From: Eucommia ulmoides
Taxonomy: Eukaryota; Streptophyta; Magnoliopsida; Garryales; Eucommiaceae
Assembly: GCA_016647705.1 (NCBI GenBank)
Contig: CM028335.1
Span: forward strand, 9,624,905-9,688,904
DNA: 64,000 bases
Direction of reading: 5' to 3'
Below, one piece after another: positions 35,141 through 46,935 of the stretch; within the stretch, counting starts at the first letter, position 1, and each line of letters begins with the position of its first letter. The notes below the pieces were generated by a model. That model worked only from the letters and a program-made list of their open reading frames with translations, did not search any database and was not told the origin of the DNA. The position numbers and the translations under genes were made by a program.

Positions 35141-35814
35141 GAAAGTTTCATTTTATAAGACAATGGTAAATAAGTTTGTTAATATCATTTTTCAGGATTT
35201 TTTTATTTAAATTCTAATTATTCGGTAAAGAACTCCAAAATTAAGGCTAAAAGGAAGAATAAAGAGAATAGGAAAAAAAAAACAGAGGAAGAAACAGTAA
35301 CGGGAGAAATATATAGTTTTCGACTATAATTTTCAGATTCGGGTAGAATTTCTAGGTCGCTTAATATATATATTTAATCTTTTCATATATTATGTGAGTC
35401 ATGCTATCATTGTTGTTGAATTATAATTGTTGATTTTCATGAAAAATTATGATTACTGATTATGTAAAAATTATGTAATACATGTCTATGTGTTTATTTG
35501 TTTTATTGATTGGATACACATAATAAAGGGGTTAAAATTCTACTGAGTTTTAGCTCACAACCGTACAATATTTGTTGCAGGGTCAATGAAAATTGAGTGG
35601 CGCCTGAAATTATAATTAGATTTGAATTAAATTTGTAATATTTTTATTTATTGTTATTGTTGTAAAATTAAATCAAGTAATTGATAAATATAATTGTCGG
35701 CATAATTTGTAAAAAAATTTAGATTTTTATAAAATAAAATATTGGTTATTTAGTTTTAGTATTAATTCTCTTTAGAAAAATCGTGTGGCGGCCCTGAGAA
35801 ACCAGGTCATCACA

Positions 35815-38640
35815 AAGGTATATGTATATATATACCAAGATATTTTTTTAATCAGAAATCCTATAACATGCGCATAATTAATAAAAACTCCTAAACTTAA
35901 TATATCATGATTTTTCCCCACATTTTTTTAATATGTTTAGTTAAACATTAATTTTGTTATTCTTATCTACTAAAAGTAATCAAAACATTATGTTGTTTTT
36001 TAGGGCTATTTAGTTTTGGCCCAGGACTATACTTATATCACTGTATCCTCACCTACTTTTTTTTTTTTTTTTTTAATGAAATTCTCATTTCAAAAATAAA
36101 TTATATTTCCTAAACTACCTTCAATCTGTTCATGCTTCAAAAAACATTCACCACTATAATAAACATTTACTATTATCGCCATCACCACTAAACACTACAA
36201 CCATCGTGACAAAAATATCACCATCATGACCACCACCATTGTCACGGAAAACATTCACCACCATATAAAAGTTTCACCACCATGAATATTCACTATCATC
36301 ACAATCAGCACTAACCACAACAATAAATATTCACCGCCACCACCAACACAATAAAAATCACAATCACAACCACAACCATCCCCTACCACCACCGTCGTCA
36401 CATTAAATATTTACCATCAAAACAAATATTCCTCATTTGAGGATAAATCCTATAGACAATCCTAGGTAGGCTTATTTCTGTAAATAATCTAAAGTAATTA
36501 AATAATCAAAAAGGGTAAATTTGATATTTTATATATCACCATATATGTATTGTATACCTGCCAAGATTTCTTGGATATTCAATTAAAGTGTTTTGGTTTT
36601 TTTAATGAGATTAAAAAGGAGCAAGATCGAATATATTTAGTAATTGAATATCCTAAAATATTCCTAGTTGTAGGATTATTAATTGGTACTTAAAAATCTG
36701 GATAGATTGACTTGTACGATATTTTCTCAAATGAGAATGACAAATCTCAAATTCATCAGGACAAAATACTTGAACAACCACAAAGAGGGTTTGTTAAGTG
36801 TTAATGGGTGCCTGAACGTCACCATAATCTGATCATTATTGCTCAAGGTCAAAATAGAATGTTTGAGCTGCAATAGTATATGTGATATTTTGACTTAAGG
36901 TACTATTTGTCATCTATATGTGCTCCTACATGTTGATAACACTAAGTGTTATATTCTAGTCATGATACTTCAAAGGTATTCGTTGGGTATAGGGGGATAT
37001 ACATATGATTATTCAAGTATGCAAGAAAAAATCTATTGTCCCTCAGCAAAAGAGAATTGTCATATATGATCAATCCTAATTTACTTAAAATCTTTGGCCA
37101 AAGTAGTATGTTGATTAGAATAAGACTCTAATTGGTATCATAAAGTAAATCAATGATCTGAAACATATATTTGAACTAAGGTTTTGACTTTATCCGACCA
37201 TGTTGGTTCTTCCAGGATGTAGAGATAGAAAGGTCAAATTGCATAGTAATTATAACTGGGTGCATTCTCTAATTAAATTTTTATCATCTAGATATAACTA
37301 TGATATATGGGTAGACGTAACTCATAGTTGGTGGAGATAGCGTAAAAAAATGTTCTTTACATATGGGCAAAATAAAAATTGGCCCAATTTTAATTAGTTA
37401 ATTAATTAGTAACTTAATTCATTAAATGTTTATAACCATCCAACTTTTAATATGAATACAATGGGTCAAATATAATGGATAATGAAGTTTGAATAATCCT
37501 TGAAAAATAAATGAGTAGTAATGTATTGGGAGTCAATGTGCAACAAAGAAAAAATAGAAGTCTAGGGTTTTAGCCTAGACTTTGTCAATAAATAAGGAAC
37601 TATATGTGGCCGCCAACTGATGCTAGAGAAGTCCATATTCGGCCCACCTTCCTATCTCTCACTTGTTCTATTGATTTGATTCTTACTACCACCTACAATC
37701 AAATCTAATCTACCATAGATTTACTGATCTAGAATACGATTCGTAAAAAATCAATAGGAACGATTGAAATGGAATTCCTTGTGTGGATATTGTTAGATGT
37801 AGGACAATTGTGCCGCTAATTTGAAAAATTGCTACTCTTACGGAGACCTAATCTTGCCGCTCTGAGAAGAGGCGCCTCAAATTAGAACTATTGGTGATGA
37901 GTTTGATGTATCGAAAGAGGTCTAAAGTTTAAAAATGATTTAATCTTTATATTTTTTTTTATTGTTTCGTACTATTGCTGACTGATACAAGCATAGAAAA
38001 TTATTTGTCAAATAAATATTTTGACTTATGCTCTGGTCACATCTATGTAATTTCTTTCATTCCACCACTAGGAACATTTACAGGCACCACAATCTTGCAG
38101 GCCACCTCAACAAACATTCCCAATCACCGAATGCCACAACCATCACAACAAAAATCACCACCACTGTGTACCACTACTGTTACCACAACAAATATTCAAA
38201 TAATTTTAAAAAGTCAATGAATAACAAATTTTTAATTAGAATAAAAAAAGTGTCACAAACAACTTCAAAAATAAATCAAATAATTAGGTTAGGCTACTGT
38301 GTGATGCTTACTCCATCTCAATGAATAAGCTCAGCTGACTTACTAATATAAAGATTAATCCAAGCCCTTGTGAATCTACTATAGCATGCTACCCATGCAT
38401 TAAGATGATTTCACATGGTTGCGGCCAGACTATTTCCACCCTTTCTTTCTATTGGAAGTAGGCCTCCCTATTTTCTCGTTCTCCGGGTGGGTAAAATAGA
38501 CTATAGATGTAGGGGCTTAGCTCCTCTTGATTAGAGAAAATGAAGAATCACGGCATGAAAACAAAGATGCCAATTATACTGAAAAACGCGTAGTGTGGTT
38601 AAGCCGAGTCTAGGGTCATAAACTGTTACATCTGTGGAGA
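35815..38640. other. Intergenic DNA with CACCA-rich patches
   Basis: No gene. Two patches rich in CACCACCA/CAACA (36140-36420 and 38060-38200) resemble each other, and the GTGG-rich patch at 13448-13540 resembles them on the opposite strand, so they may belong to one dispersed repeat family. A short hairpin GTCTAGG...CCTAGAC is at 37560-37580, followed by a CAATAAATAAGG TATA-like word, which could mark a decayed LTR; its ends were not found. Confidence 0.35.
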
Positions 38641-39188
38641 TTACGTCAGGCAGAGCCTCTACGTCTTATTCTTTTGCTATAGATACTGGGAAAATAATAT
38701 GCATTTACCTTTATAGACAGGCATAGAACTATGTCGGATCTTTGTTTGCTAGCATATATCCGACAAGGATTTGTGCTAGTAAGCACATTGCCGGTGCTTA
38801 GAAACATTAAGAAGCCATTGTTGGTGCTCATAAATATTGGGCATTCCAATCCTCTCCTCACCGCTGGCAATTTCTATCTTGAACTCCTTTTTCCTCTCTC
38901 CCTCTCTCCGAAACTTAAACGATGGATTGTTGGTGAAAAGTATAATTTTCTAACTTATTTTGACATTTTTGATTGATCCTGTTCTTATTATTTTCTTCTC
39001 AAGGACAAATCCTTCTCTACTTCAAATGGTAAGTGAGAAACAAAAAAACGTAGGTGTAGGAAACCCATTCCTAAGCATCACCCAAGAAGCCCTAAAAAAC
39101 CTGAGCCTCTATGCAATGGAGAATGATCTTTATCTATGTTCCATCTCTAAAGTTCAAGATACCCCAAATCCATGGCAATGTCAGATGG
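38641..39188 (+). other. Possible small gene fragment left of the solo LTR
   Basis: A plus-strand frame (38960-39199) contains an ordinary-looking protein stretch, NPFLSITQEALKNLSLYAME, then NDLYLCSISKVQ. It stays open to the TTATG duplication and, taken up after the solo LTR at 40906, remains open for about 20 more codons. A strong splice-donor word ATGGTAAGTGAG at 39026 makes the coding reading uncertain. The protein is not recognised. Confidence 0.25.
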
Positions 39189-39193
39189 TTATG

Positions 39194-40900
39194 TGGTAAG
39201 GCGCGAAATATGTCGCTACTTACACTCGCAAGTATACGAGGTCTAAGTTTTAGTATAGTGTGATCGTTAAGATCAGGTTATCGTATCCACAGGGATTGGT
39301 GTCGTTACTATCGAATACCGCATTTGTCGTGACCTAATTTTATCTAGGCGAAAAACAAATGTATTTAATTAATTAAACTAATACTAATATAACTTAAATT
39401 AACTACACTAATATGCTAATATGTTTTAGGGTGAAGAATCGCCTAGGGATTAACATGTTTACAAATACGTGTTCGATCTCGATTTACTCACGTTTACGGT
39501 GTTCGACCTATTTGACAATCTCGGTACGTAAACTCTACCGCCACCTCTTCCGAGTGTAAGATGGGAGAATACATGACTTCGAGTCAACAAAGAAATCCCC
39601 CTCAACGTCTTAACGATCCTAGGTCACGTGAGTCTCACCCAGCGTCATTGATTGCACACAATCCAACTCCCTCTCAGGTTATTGGATCGTCGCGTTGTAT
39701 TTACCCTATCGACAATCTCCGTTCTAAAACTCTCTCGCCACCTCTCCCGAGTGTAAGACGAGGGATATAACGTGACTTCGAGTCAACGAAGAAGTCCCTC
39801 TCAACGTCTTAACGACCCTAGGCAGCGTGTGTCTTGCCCCACGTCATCGATTGTCCACAATTCAAACCCCGATCGGGTTATAGATTCGTGGCGTTTGTTT
39901 ACCTTAATCTGAATCTGGGGTTTGTCAAAACCCCGTATTCTCTATTTATCAATCCAAGCATAATAAACAAACAATACGATAAATACAATCAAACTACGAA
40001 GAACAAACATAAACACAACACCGAAATCATCTAAACAACGTATTTATAAATTTATTGTTAATCCCAACTACAATCCATATTTAACTCGAGATCATAGCCG
40101 AATATACAATAAAATAATAAGCTAAACATGCTCACATGCTCATAAGATAAATAAATAAGGAAAAACAATCGAAGAACTTAGCCTCGTCTGAAGATAAATC
40201 GCTAAGAACGCTCTACGATCGATTCTCCGTCTTCTCCACTTCAGGATATGAGCTCTACCTCTAGAATTCCTAAATATACCCTTAGATATAGCCTAAGGGG
40301 CTCAAAAAGCCAAGGGGGCAAGAGATTCACTGGCTAAGGGGGAGGAGATGGGGTATTTATAGCCAAAATTATCTAAAAAATATCTAAAACTATCTCAAAA
40401 CTATGCAGGGCAAATCCGCCTAGGCGGTGGATTCTTCACCTAAGCGGAGTTAGGTCAGTTCGGTCTTATCGCCTAGGCGGCAAAGTAGGCAGTAGACTGG
40501 GAAAACATTCTGTTGGATTTTTGCCTAGGCGAAGAAAACTTCGCCTAGGCGAGCGGCTGTCAGTAGCCCATCTGCGTCTTCTGCTGGATTTCCGCCTAGG
40601 CGGTCATCCGTCAGTAACATTTTTCTCTTCTCAGTATCTTCACCACCTAGGCGGTGGTCTGGACGCCTAGGCGGTGGGCCTATTTTATCTTTTAGCCTCC
40701 GAGCTTGTTTATCCACCGTAACTTCGAACCGCTTTGGTTCGATCTCATTGTTTTTGTTCCAGTTTCCTACCATTTTGCCCCATACACCTGATTTAATACA
40801 AAAAGATAAAAACTAATTAAAACATAATAAAAATAACTATAAACGTACTCAAAAACTAACAAATTCGGATTGAAAATAAATAGGTTTTTCACACTTATCA
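39194..40900 (-). mobile_element. Solo LTR related to the Athila-like LTR, minus strand
   Basis: The plus-strand edges are TGGTAAGGCG and CACACTTATCA. The 5-bp word TTATG flanks it perfectly (39189-39193 and 40901-40905). Read on the minus strand it starts TGATAAGTGTGAAAAACC, recalling the Athila-like LTR start TGATAGGTGTAAAATACC. It has a TATAAATA box (40354-40361), CGCCTAGGCG palindromes upstream of it (40411-40675) and TAGACCTCGTATACTTGCGAG near its end, all in the same order. Length 1707 bp. The internal region has been lost by LTR-LTR recombination. Confidence 0.85.
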
Positions 40901-41158
40901 TTATGCTAAAAAATGAAAATTTTAATACCAAATCTGCCATTTACCCTAGAAATGGCCAAAGTCCTACCTTTTAATGAGCTAGGGAGGTTCCACTATTTTG
41001 GAAATGGGTGTATGAATCAACCCACCTTTGGAAATCATTGACGCTCAGGAACATCCGGCGCTCCAATCCCGTCCCTTCCGTCGGTGATTTCTATTTCGAG
41101 CTTCTTTCTTCATCTCTCTCTCTCTCTGTGAAACATCTAGGAATAATTTTTTATGAAA

Positions 41159-41365
41159 TTTGTTCTTAGTAGAATAAATGAGAGGCTAAATATTAGAGGA
41201 ACATGAATGGATTGTATTTTTATGAGAAAAATATTATTATAGAGATATACAAGGAGTCTATATTTAGGAGGTGACTAGGGTAACTATGGTACGGTTAGAG
41301 TTTGGTTTTCCTAGTAAGATTAGGGTTTGACATAGTGGGCTAATGCTCGTATACATATATTAGCA
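41159..41365 (-). repeat. 3' LTR of the copia element
   Basis: Ends TATTAGCA on the plus strand, adjoining CCCCCTCAAATTC, which on the minus strand is the polypurine tract GAATTTGAGGGGG. The copy at 47730-47875 shares GAGAGGC(T/A)AAATATTAGA, ATGAGAAAAATATTATTA and GGTGACTA words. The left end (TGTTCTTAG) is inferred. Confidence 0.6.
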
Positions 41366-41469
41366 TCCCCCTCAAATTCAAGGCAGTAAATAAGACATGA
41401 ACTTGAGTTTAGAAACCAGAGTGTGAAAGCATCTGAGTGGATGAACCGTAGTGAAAATATATCTTGTCT

Positions 41470-41615
41470 GATCGACTGAACTAAAAAATTGAAGGTGAAC
41501 AGTATTCTATAGAATGTGGTGATAGATGAATTAGTAATTAGTCTTAATGTGTCTTGTACGCTCATGGAAAACGTTGTTATGGATAATCTGAATAACACTC
41601 ATATTGTCACAGTGT
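41470..41615 (-). pseudogene. C-terminal RNase H remnant of the copia element
   Basis: Minus-strand reading gives CDNMSVIQIIHNNVFHERTRHI, closely following the copia RNase H pattern CDNxSAIxIAxNPVFHERTKHI. It is separated from the preceding part of the same domain (42380-42572) by the hAT-like insertion. Confidence 0.65.
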
Positions 41616-41639
41616 TAAACAGTGGTAGTGGGAGAGAAG

Positions 41640-41860
41640 TAGGTATGAAAATCAGTCGGGTGGGTTAAGAGAAGTGTCATTTTATCCCTCGACCCGAACT
41701 TTTTTGAGAGTATGATATTTGACCGACCCCGAGTCAAAACATCTAAACACCGAGCTGCGGGTAGATTTCGGGCGGTATTCAGGTGAGAGAAGAACAACTG
41801 AAATGGGGTAAAAAATAAACGATTTACACCCTTTCAAATCAGAATCTCAAAACGACAAAC

Positions 41861-41922
<62 letters not shown>

Positions 41923-42097
41923 CAAATCTGAACAATTAAACATTAAATATATATCAAACAATTATAACCTTAGTGGAAGGTACGACGAAGCAGAAAGATA
42001 GACAAGTAGAGAACTGACGGCGCAGGACGATAGCGATTCGGCGAAGGATGATGACGTTCAAAATCTTCCGAGTACATAGATAGCTAAGGATGACGTT

Positions 42098-42129
<32 letters not shown>

Positions 42130-42466
42130 GAATTCAGAGCGAGAAAGATTCAGATAGAGAGGGAGATGATTTTTCATTCTTGAGCAGTTGAGTGAGACTG
42201 AGGCGGCAAAATTAGGGTGAGAGAGAAAAAATGGTTTTGCATATATATCAGGGGGTATCTATAATTTTAGAAGATATTAGGGTTTCTTCGATCAGGAATA
42301 GGTACGTCAGGTTTGGGTGATAGGTTCCCGACTCGATGTCTGCAAGTTGCTCGAGCGGGCGGGTTTGGGGGAAGTGAAAAAAATCATAATAATTTTGACC
42401 AGGTTGACATCGAGTCGGGGTGGGCTGGCTGGTGGTTCAGGTTTTCGGTTAAAACTTTCACCCTTA
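41640..42466. mobile_element. hAT-like non-autonomous element inside copia RNase H
   Basis: The left edge TAGGTATGAAAATCAGTCGGG and the complement of the right edge, TAAGGGTGAAAGTTTTAACCG, have the look of hAT-type ends. The flanking 8-bp words GAGAGAAG and GAGTGGAG match at 6 of 8 positions, the right length for a hAT duplication. Reading the copia frame across the site without the insert and one duplication restores the RNase H register. It holds a 59-bp TA microsatellite (41863-41921) and a GAGA tract, and no coding sequence. Confidence 0.65.
41863..41921. repeat. (TA)n microsatellite
   Basis: Uninterrupted AT dinucleotide run of about 59 bp inside the hAT-like element. Confidence 0.95.
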
Positions 42467-42572
42467 GAGTGGAGACTTTTATGTCAGCGAGGAGCCAGCA
42501 AAACCAAAGTAGTTCTTGTGTTTCATTAGCGATGGCACGGTATTCAGCTTTAGTGTTGGAGTGGGCAACCAC
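42380..42572 (-). pseudogene. RNase H (middle part) of the copia element
   Basis: Minus-strand frame reads SNTKAEYRAIANETQELLWF then CWLLADIKV, the central RNase H pattern of copia elements (usually SSTEAEYRA...E...W). Homology stops at about 42467, where the hAT-like element begins. Confidence 0.75.
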
Positions 42573-42658
42573 GATTTGTTTTTTACTGGGCGAAGAAAAG
42601 AGAAAGGTGCCTAAGAAGAAACAATAACTAGTGGTTGAATGTCTCTCGGTGAGATCTC

Positions 42659-44143
42659 CTACTGAGTCGACATTAGAATAAGCCTGTGAGGTAGGAATGG
42701 ACTAGGTAGAGAAATGAAATCCATAAAATAAGGTGGCCGTGACATATCAAAGAATGCAAAGAACATCTGAGTAATAAGTGGTCGAGGAGCGGACAAAAAC
42801 TGACTTTGTTGATGGACGACATAAGCGATATCCGAGCGAGTAACTGTGAGATATACCGAACTTCCAACTAGTTGGCGATAGAGAGTGACATCCAGGAATG
42901 AAGAGCCAACTAGTGGGGTAAGTATGATATTCGACTCAGAAGGAGTATTGGAAGTGATAGAGTTAGTGATGCTTTCCTTAGAAAGAATGTCAGATGTATA
43001 TTTGGCTTCGATAGAAAGTATCCATCGAAACCAATTGAAATTTCGAGACCAAGAAAATAAGTGAGCACACCAAGGTCTTTCATGAGAAATGACTTCTGAG
43101 AAAAAATTTGAGTTCAAAGATTTCGCGTAGATTATCTCCTATAATGATCATGTCGTCCACATACAGTAGAAGGCAAATCATGTCGTTATCAGTTCGGCGA
43201 ATAAATAAGACAAAATCATGAGCACTGGATGTGAATTCGAACTAGTTGATGGTGGTGCTAAATTTTGCAAACCAACCATGCGGAGCTTGTTTAAGACCGT
43301 ATAGTGCACGACGAAGGCGATAAACTTTGTGCTGGGAAGCAGCTAGATCAGGAGGAGTATGCATGTAAACTTGTTCGAGAAGGTCACCATTGAGGAAGTT
43401 ATTCTTGATATCTATTTGAAAAAAGGTCCATTTACGAATGGCAGCGACGACAAGAAGAGTATGGACAGATGTGAGCCTAGTCACTGGAGTAAATGTCTCT
43501 TCGTAGTCAATGTCATATTCTTGAGCAAATCCCTTAGCAACGAGTCTAACTCTATAGCGTTCAATTGAACCATGAAAAATCATTTTTATCTTGAACACCA
43601 ACTTGTATTCAATAAGAGTTTTCCCGAGGAGAAGGTCAACAAGATCCCAAATGTGAGTTTTGGCTAGGACGGGAAGTTTTTCATCCATTTTTTTCTTCCA
43701 AAGAGGATTAGTATTGGCCTCCCTATAAGATTGAGGCTCATGTAAATTAAGTATGGTAGAGAAGTAATAATAGTCATTGAGATAAGATGGATGAAGAGTT
43801 ATCTTATTAGAGAAGCGAAAGTGATTTGGAGAGTGATTCTTAGAAGAAGTCGGTGCAAAATCATGGGATATATGTGGAGCCTCAAGAATGGTTGATGAAG
43901 TTGGAGTGATGAGATCAATTGGTGGTTTTAGAGTGCACTCAGCTGTTGGTTTTGGAGTGGGCTCAGCTGTTGGTTCTAAAGTGGGCTCAGCGGTACCTAG
44001 AGCTTCATTCTCAGGGAATAACTTAAAAGATAGATCAGTAAAGAATCTAGAGTTAGTAGTGGTTGATATATCAAAAGACCGTGTGGAAAAAAATCTGATA
44101 TTCCCAAAAAATGACAATGACGAGAGATACAAATATTGCATTT
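42659..44143 (-). pseudogene. Reverse transcriptase of the copia element
   Basis: Read on the minus strand from 44143 leftwards: a Pro/Thr/Glu-rich linker (TAEPTLEPTAEPTPKPTAE), then [37 protein letters not shown]-like blocks, FFQIDIKNNFLNGDLLEQVYM, and RALYGLKQAPHGW. The catalytic YVDD is encoded by plus-strand 43152-43163 in another frame. The C-terminal RT part (DVTLYRQLVGSSVYLTVTR, DIAYVV) is in 42659-43117. At least two frameshifts and several stops. The enzyme would have copied element RNA into DNA. Confidence 0.85.
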
Positions 44144-45051
44144 GGTACACTGTAATGGATTGGAATGACAATAAGATTGAAATTAATATGATAATATAAT
44201 GGAATAATCATTATCATTTCCATATTTGGTGACAAAAGGCATTAGATGTGGTATTGGAATGACCATTTCCATTCCAATGTTTGATAAATATTGGGAATAA
44301 ATCAATAACGGAATGCATTTGTACAATAAAATGTCCACTTGAAAAACATATTGATTTTTTTTTAATTAAAAATATTCAAACATAAACCAAATGAAGTTTT
44401 AAATACGGGATGTGTATGTGTGTATGTGTGTGAGTGTAGAAAAGAGAGGGATAAGAAAAAAATGGGAAAGAGGAGGAAGAAGAAAAATAAGAAGAAGAAG
44501 ATGATGAGGGAGGCAATGGACAAGAGGTAGGTAGTGGTGTTACAGGGTGAGGGTTGGGTGGTGGTAACGGTAGGGACTTGAGGGTTAATTAGAAGATGAG
44601 GGAGAGAGAGGAAGATAGGGACAATCTGATGCCGACTATTAGCATCGAATTCTAGTCGAAGAGGATGGTGTAGGGAGGAAAAAAGTTGGGGGGGGGGGGG
44701 GGAGGAGTGTAAAAATTAAAAAAAAAAATTAAGGGATATATTTGTTACAAATTCAAAGAGTAAAATAGTAATTTAATTAAATTTATAAAAGGTAAAATAA
44801 TAATTTAATTAAATTTCATCCCAATTCCAATATTTGGTTTGTGTTTAGTCATATTTTTTAGTTGATGAATGATTAAAACCTAATCTAATGTAATTAAGAT
44901 TAACTAATACCAACTTTATCTTGGGATTGGTTAATCTCATGTCTTTTAGGATTATAAAATCCTTAGTAATGAGAATGTAATTTAATCCTATATACCAAAC
45001 ATGGGAATGGAATGATCATTTTCATGACCATTTCAATCCCGTGTTGAATCT
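44144..45051. mobile_element. Insertion in the copia coding region, type uncertain
   Basis: Copia homology stops at both edges and resumes in register when the 908 bp and one CATTT copy are removed; CATTT flanks it at 44139-44143 and 45052-45056. Near both ends are words like TTTGGTA and CATTCCATT in inverted orientation, but no clean terminal repeat. It carries a G run at 44690-44702 and AG-rich sequence. Probably a small non-autonomous DNA transposon. Confidence 0.55.
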
Positions 45052-45056
45052 CATTT

Positions 45057-46170
45057 AGAGATGGGATCTCAACACCGATACCCTTTATGTTCAATGGCAT
45101 ACCTTAGAAAACAACATAGGTAGGCCCTTGGTTCCAGCTTGTTGTGTTCATGTGATTTAAGAAGAACAAAATAAACACAACCAAAGACTTTTAGTTCAAA
45201 GTAAGTAGGAAGGTTACCGAAAAGATACGCAAATGGAGACTGATGTTGAATTATAGCGAAAGGAACACGGTTTATTCTGCATATAGCGGTTAGGGCTTCC
45301 TCACCTCAAAAACGCTCAAGACAAGATGAATAAATGAGGAGGGTACAAATTGTGTCAAGAATGTGTCTATGCTTGCATTCGGCTCATTCATTTTGTTGGG
45401 AGTTCCAAGACACAAGTGGTGGGAGAGCGTGCTATTTTCATCAAGCAGGTTGAGAAAAGCACAATCCATGTATTCCAAGGTATTATCTAAATAAAAAACT
45501 TTGATATTTCGAGGAAATTGGGTTTGAACCAAAGAAGAAAAATTAGAATATATTTGGAATAATTCAGATCTATTTTTCATATAAAAAAAAAAAGAAAAAA
45601 AAAAGAAACATGTATATAGAGAGTAGTCGTCCACACATATAAAAAAAAATAACGAGAACCACACATTGTTGCATGAGAAGAAAGCCTCCAAACATCATAA
45701 TGCACTAAATCAAATAGTGCAAGAGAAAAAGACTGGTTATCATTAAAAGGTAAGGTTGGTTGTTTTACAAGTTGATAATGAATGCAATTAAAAGACTCAT
45801 GTTGAACTGAACCTAACTAACCTCTAAAGATAAGTGATTTGAGGTGGTTGGATGAAGTATGGCCTAACCTTAAATGCCAAATATAGGATGATAATGATGA
45901 TGATGATGAAGATGACGATGAGGAGGAGGAGGATGGTGATAGTGGTAAAGGCAGTGGTGGTAATAAAGAAAATGATGGTGATGAGGATGGTGGTGGTGGT
46001 GAGACTGCTCAAGTCGATAAAGGGATATGGGGTGGTTGTAGTAGGATTTGAGGTGGAAGATGCAAACTACTGAGCTCAAACAGACGTCCAACTTTACGAC
46101 CAGTTCCAAGGATTTTTTCGGTCCAAGAATCTTACACACGACAACGACAATTAGAAAATATCACTTCAAG
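45057..46170 (-). pseudogene. Integrase of the copia element
   Basis: Minus-strand reading shows, in order, a pre-integrase stretch near 46140-46020 (words like GTGRKVG and LFEL), then a His-rich stretch from a TCA/CCA microsatellite (45880-46000), then the core: VDDYSLYT (first Asp), FYLDNTLEYM (second Asp) and NEPNASIDTFL at the place where the Glu normally stands. It ends with KVFGCVYFVLLKSHEHNKLEPRA and GYRC.DPISK at the insertion 44144-45051. Broken by stops and shifts. Confidence 0.75.
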
Positions 46171-46177
46171 TTCCAAT

Positions 46178-46504
46178 TCACATAGTTGCCCAACATATAA
46201 GAGATTTAAAGTGAGTTTCGAAATGAAATGTGTCAAGAATAAAAAGATGTGAAGTAGAAATCCGACCAGTATGAGTGACACACATTTGAGAACCATCAAC
46301 AATATGAATAGTAGGAGCATTCATAGTGGATAGTTTGGATGAGAAGATTGTGGAATCAGAAGTCATATGATTACAACAAGTAGAATCAAAGAACCAAGAA
46401 GAATTAGTAAGTGAAAGGGCAAGGAAAACGTTTGCACCAAAATTTGAGATACATTTTTCAAAGAGTAAAGCTATATTCGCAATAGAGATGGTAACAATAG
46501 TCAA
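46178..46504 (-). pseudogene. Protease region of the copia element
   Basis: Minus-strand frame reads SSWFFDSTCCNHMTSDSTIFSS, the copia protease pattern W-x-x-D-S-G-A-x-x-H-M-T, with Thr in place of the catalytic-loop Gly. It continues into IHIVDGSQMCVTHTGRI (the usual ...VADGTxxxVxGxGxV block). Confidence 0.75.
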
Positions 46505-46577
46505 GGTAGGATCAAAACCCTCTTGGCAATAAGAATGGTCGAGGAAAAATAACCCTTAGATATCGTAATTGAATCGG

Positions 46578-46890
46578 ATCAACAATATGCAACAAAGTAT
46601 ACTGTATCATATGAATCTAGAGAAACTGAGGCCATGGATGGATTTAGAACGCTAAAATTATCCAGGAACCAGTTTATAATCGTGAAGAATCAATTGATGA
46701 ATCCTTGAACTAGTCAAACCACCATGATGAATTTAATCAACAATATAAAAGAAACTATATTATACGATTTGAATTTGAGTAAACAGAGGCAACAGATGGA
46801 TTCAGGACGTCGAAATTAGCTAAGAACTGGTGTTAGATCTCCAAAAACCGATAAAACAATAGCATAACTGGCCAAACAAAATCCAAATCT
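46578..46890. repeat. Degenerate tandem duplication, period about 158 bp
   Basis: The block starting ATCAACAATATGCAACAAAG at 46578 is repeated with many changes from 46736 (ATCAACAATATAAAAGAAAC). Shared words include AGGCCATGGATGG/AGGCAACAGATGG and CAGGAACCAG/TAAGAACTGG. Confidence 0.6.
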
Positions 46891-46935
46891 GAACTAGTCA
46901 ATAGGCAAGAGTTGACCTAAGACATATGGAAGATG

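Larger units (their letters stand above)
17696..35236. mobile_element. Mutator-like element with nested retrotransposons
   Basis: Inverted ends: left GGAGTTAGTTACC..., complement of right GGAGTTCTTTACC..., with further shared words about 60 bp in (ACTTATTTACC...TTATAAAA in both). Just outside both ends stands the same 9-bp word AAAATTAAG (17687-17695 and 35237-35245), the length typical of Mutator-superfamily target-site duplications. Without the nested insert the element is about 2.0 kb (17696-18858 plus 34378-35236). Both subterminal regions hold hairpins built from AAAACGCAGATT words. Two decayed coding remnants point toward each other. No transposase motif was recognised, so it was probably non-autonomous. 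Confidence 0.6.
15811..35814 (+). mobile_element. Chromovirus-type LTR, split by later insertions (outermost level)
   Basis: Starts TGTAATATCCTG at 15811 directly after the chromovirus 3' internal motif. It appears to end at 35814 in CCAGGTCATCACA, a typical gypsy LTR terminus. The LTR is cut by a TIR element (16240-17644) and by a Mutator-like element (17696-35236). Removing both leaves about 1.05 kb, a reasonable LTR length. The remaining pieces are 15811-16239, 17645-17695 and 35237-35814. A partner LTR is not in the window, so the pairing of the two ends rests on terminal motifs and on the duplications around the inserts. Confidence 0.5.

Noticed and set aside
42313..42627. 104-codon plus-strand frame
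   Set aside because: Opposite strand of the hAT-like element and copia RNase H; no independent signal.
45824..46139. His-rich minus-strand and Met-rich plus-strand frames
   Set aside because: Products of a GAT/GGT microsatellite within the copia integrase region.
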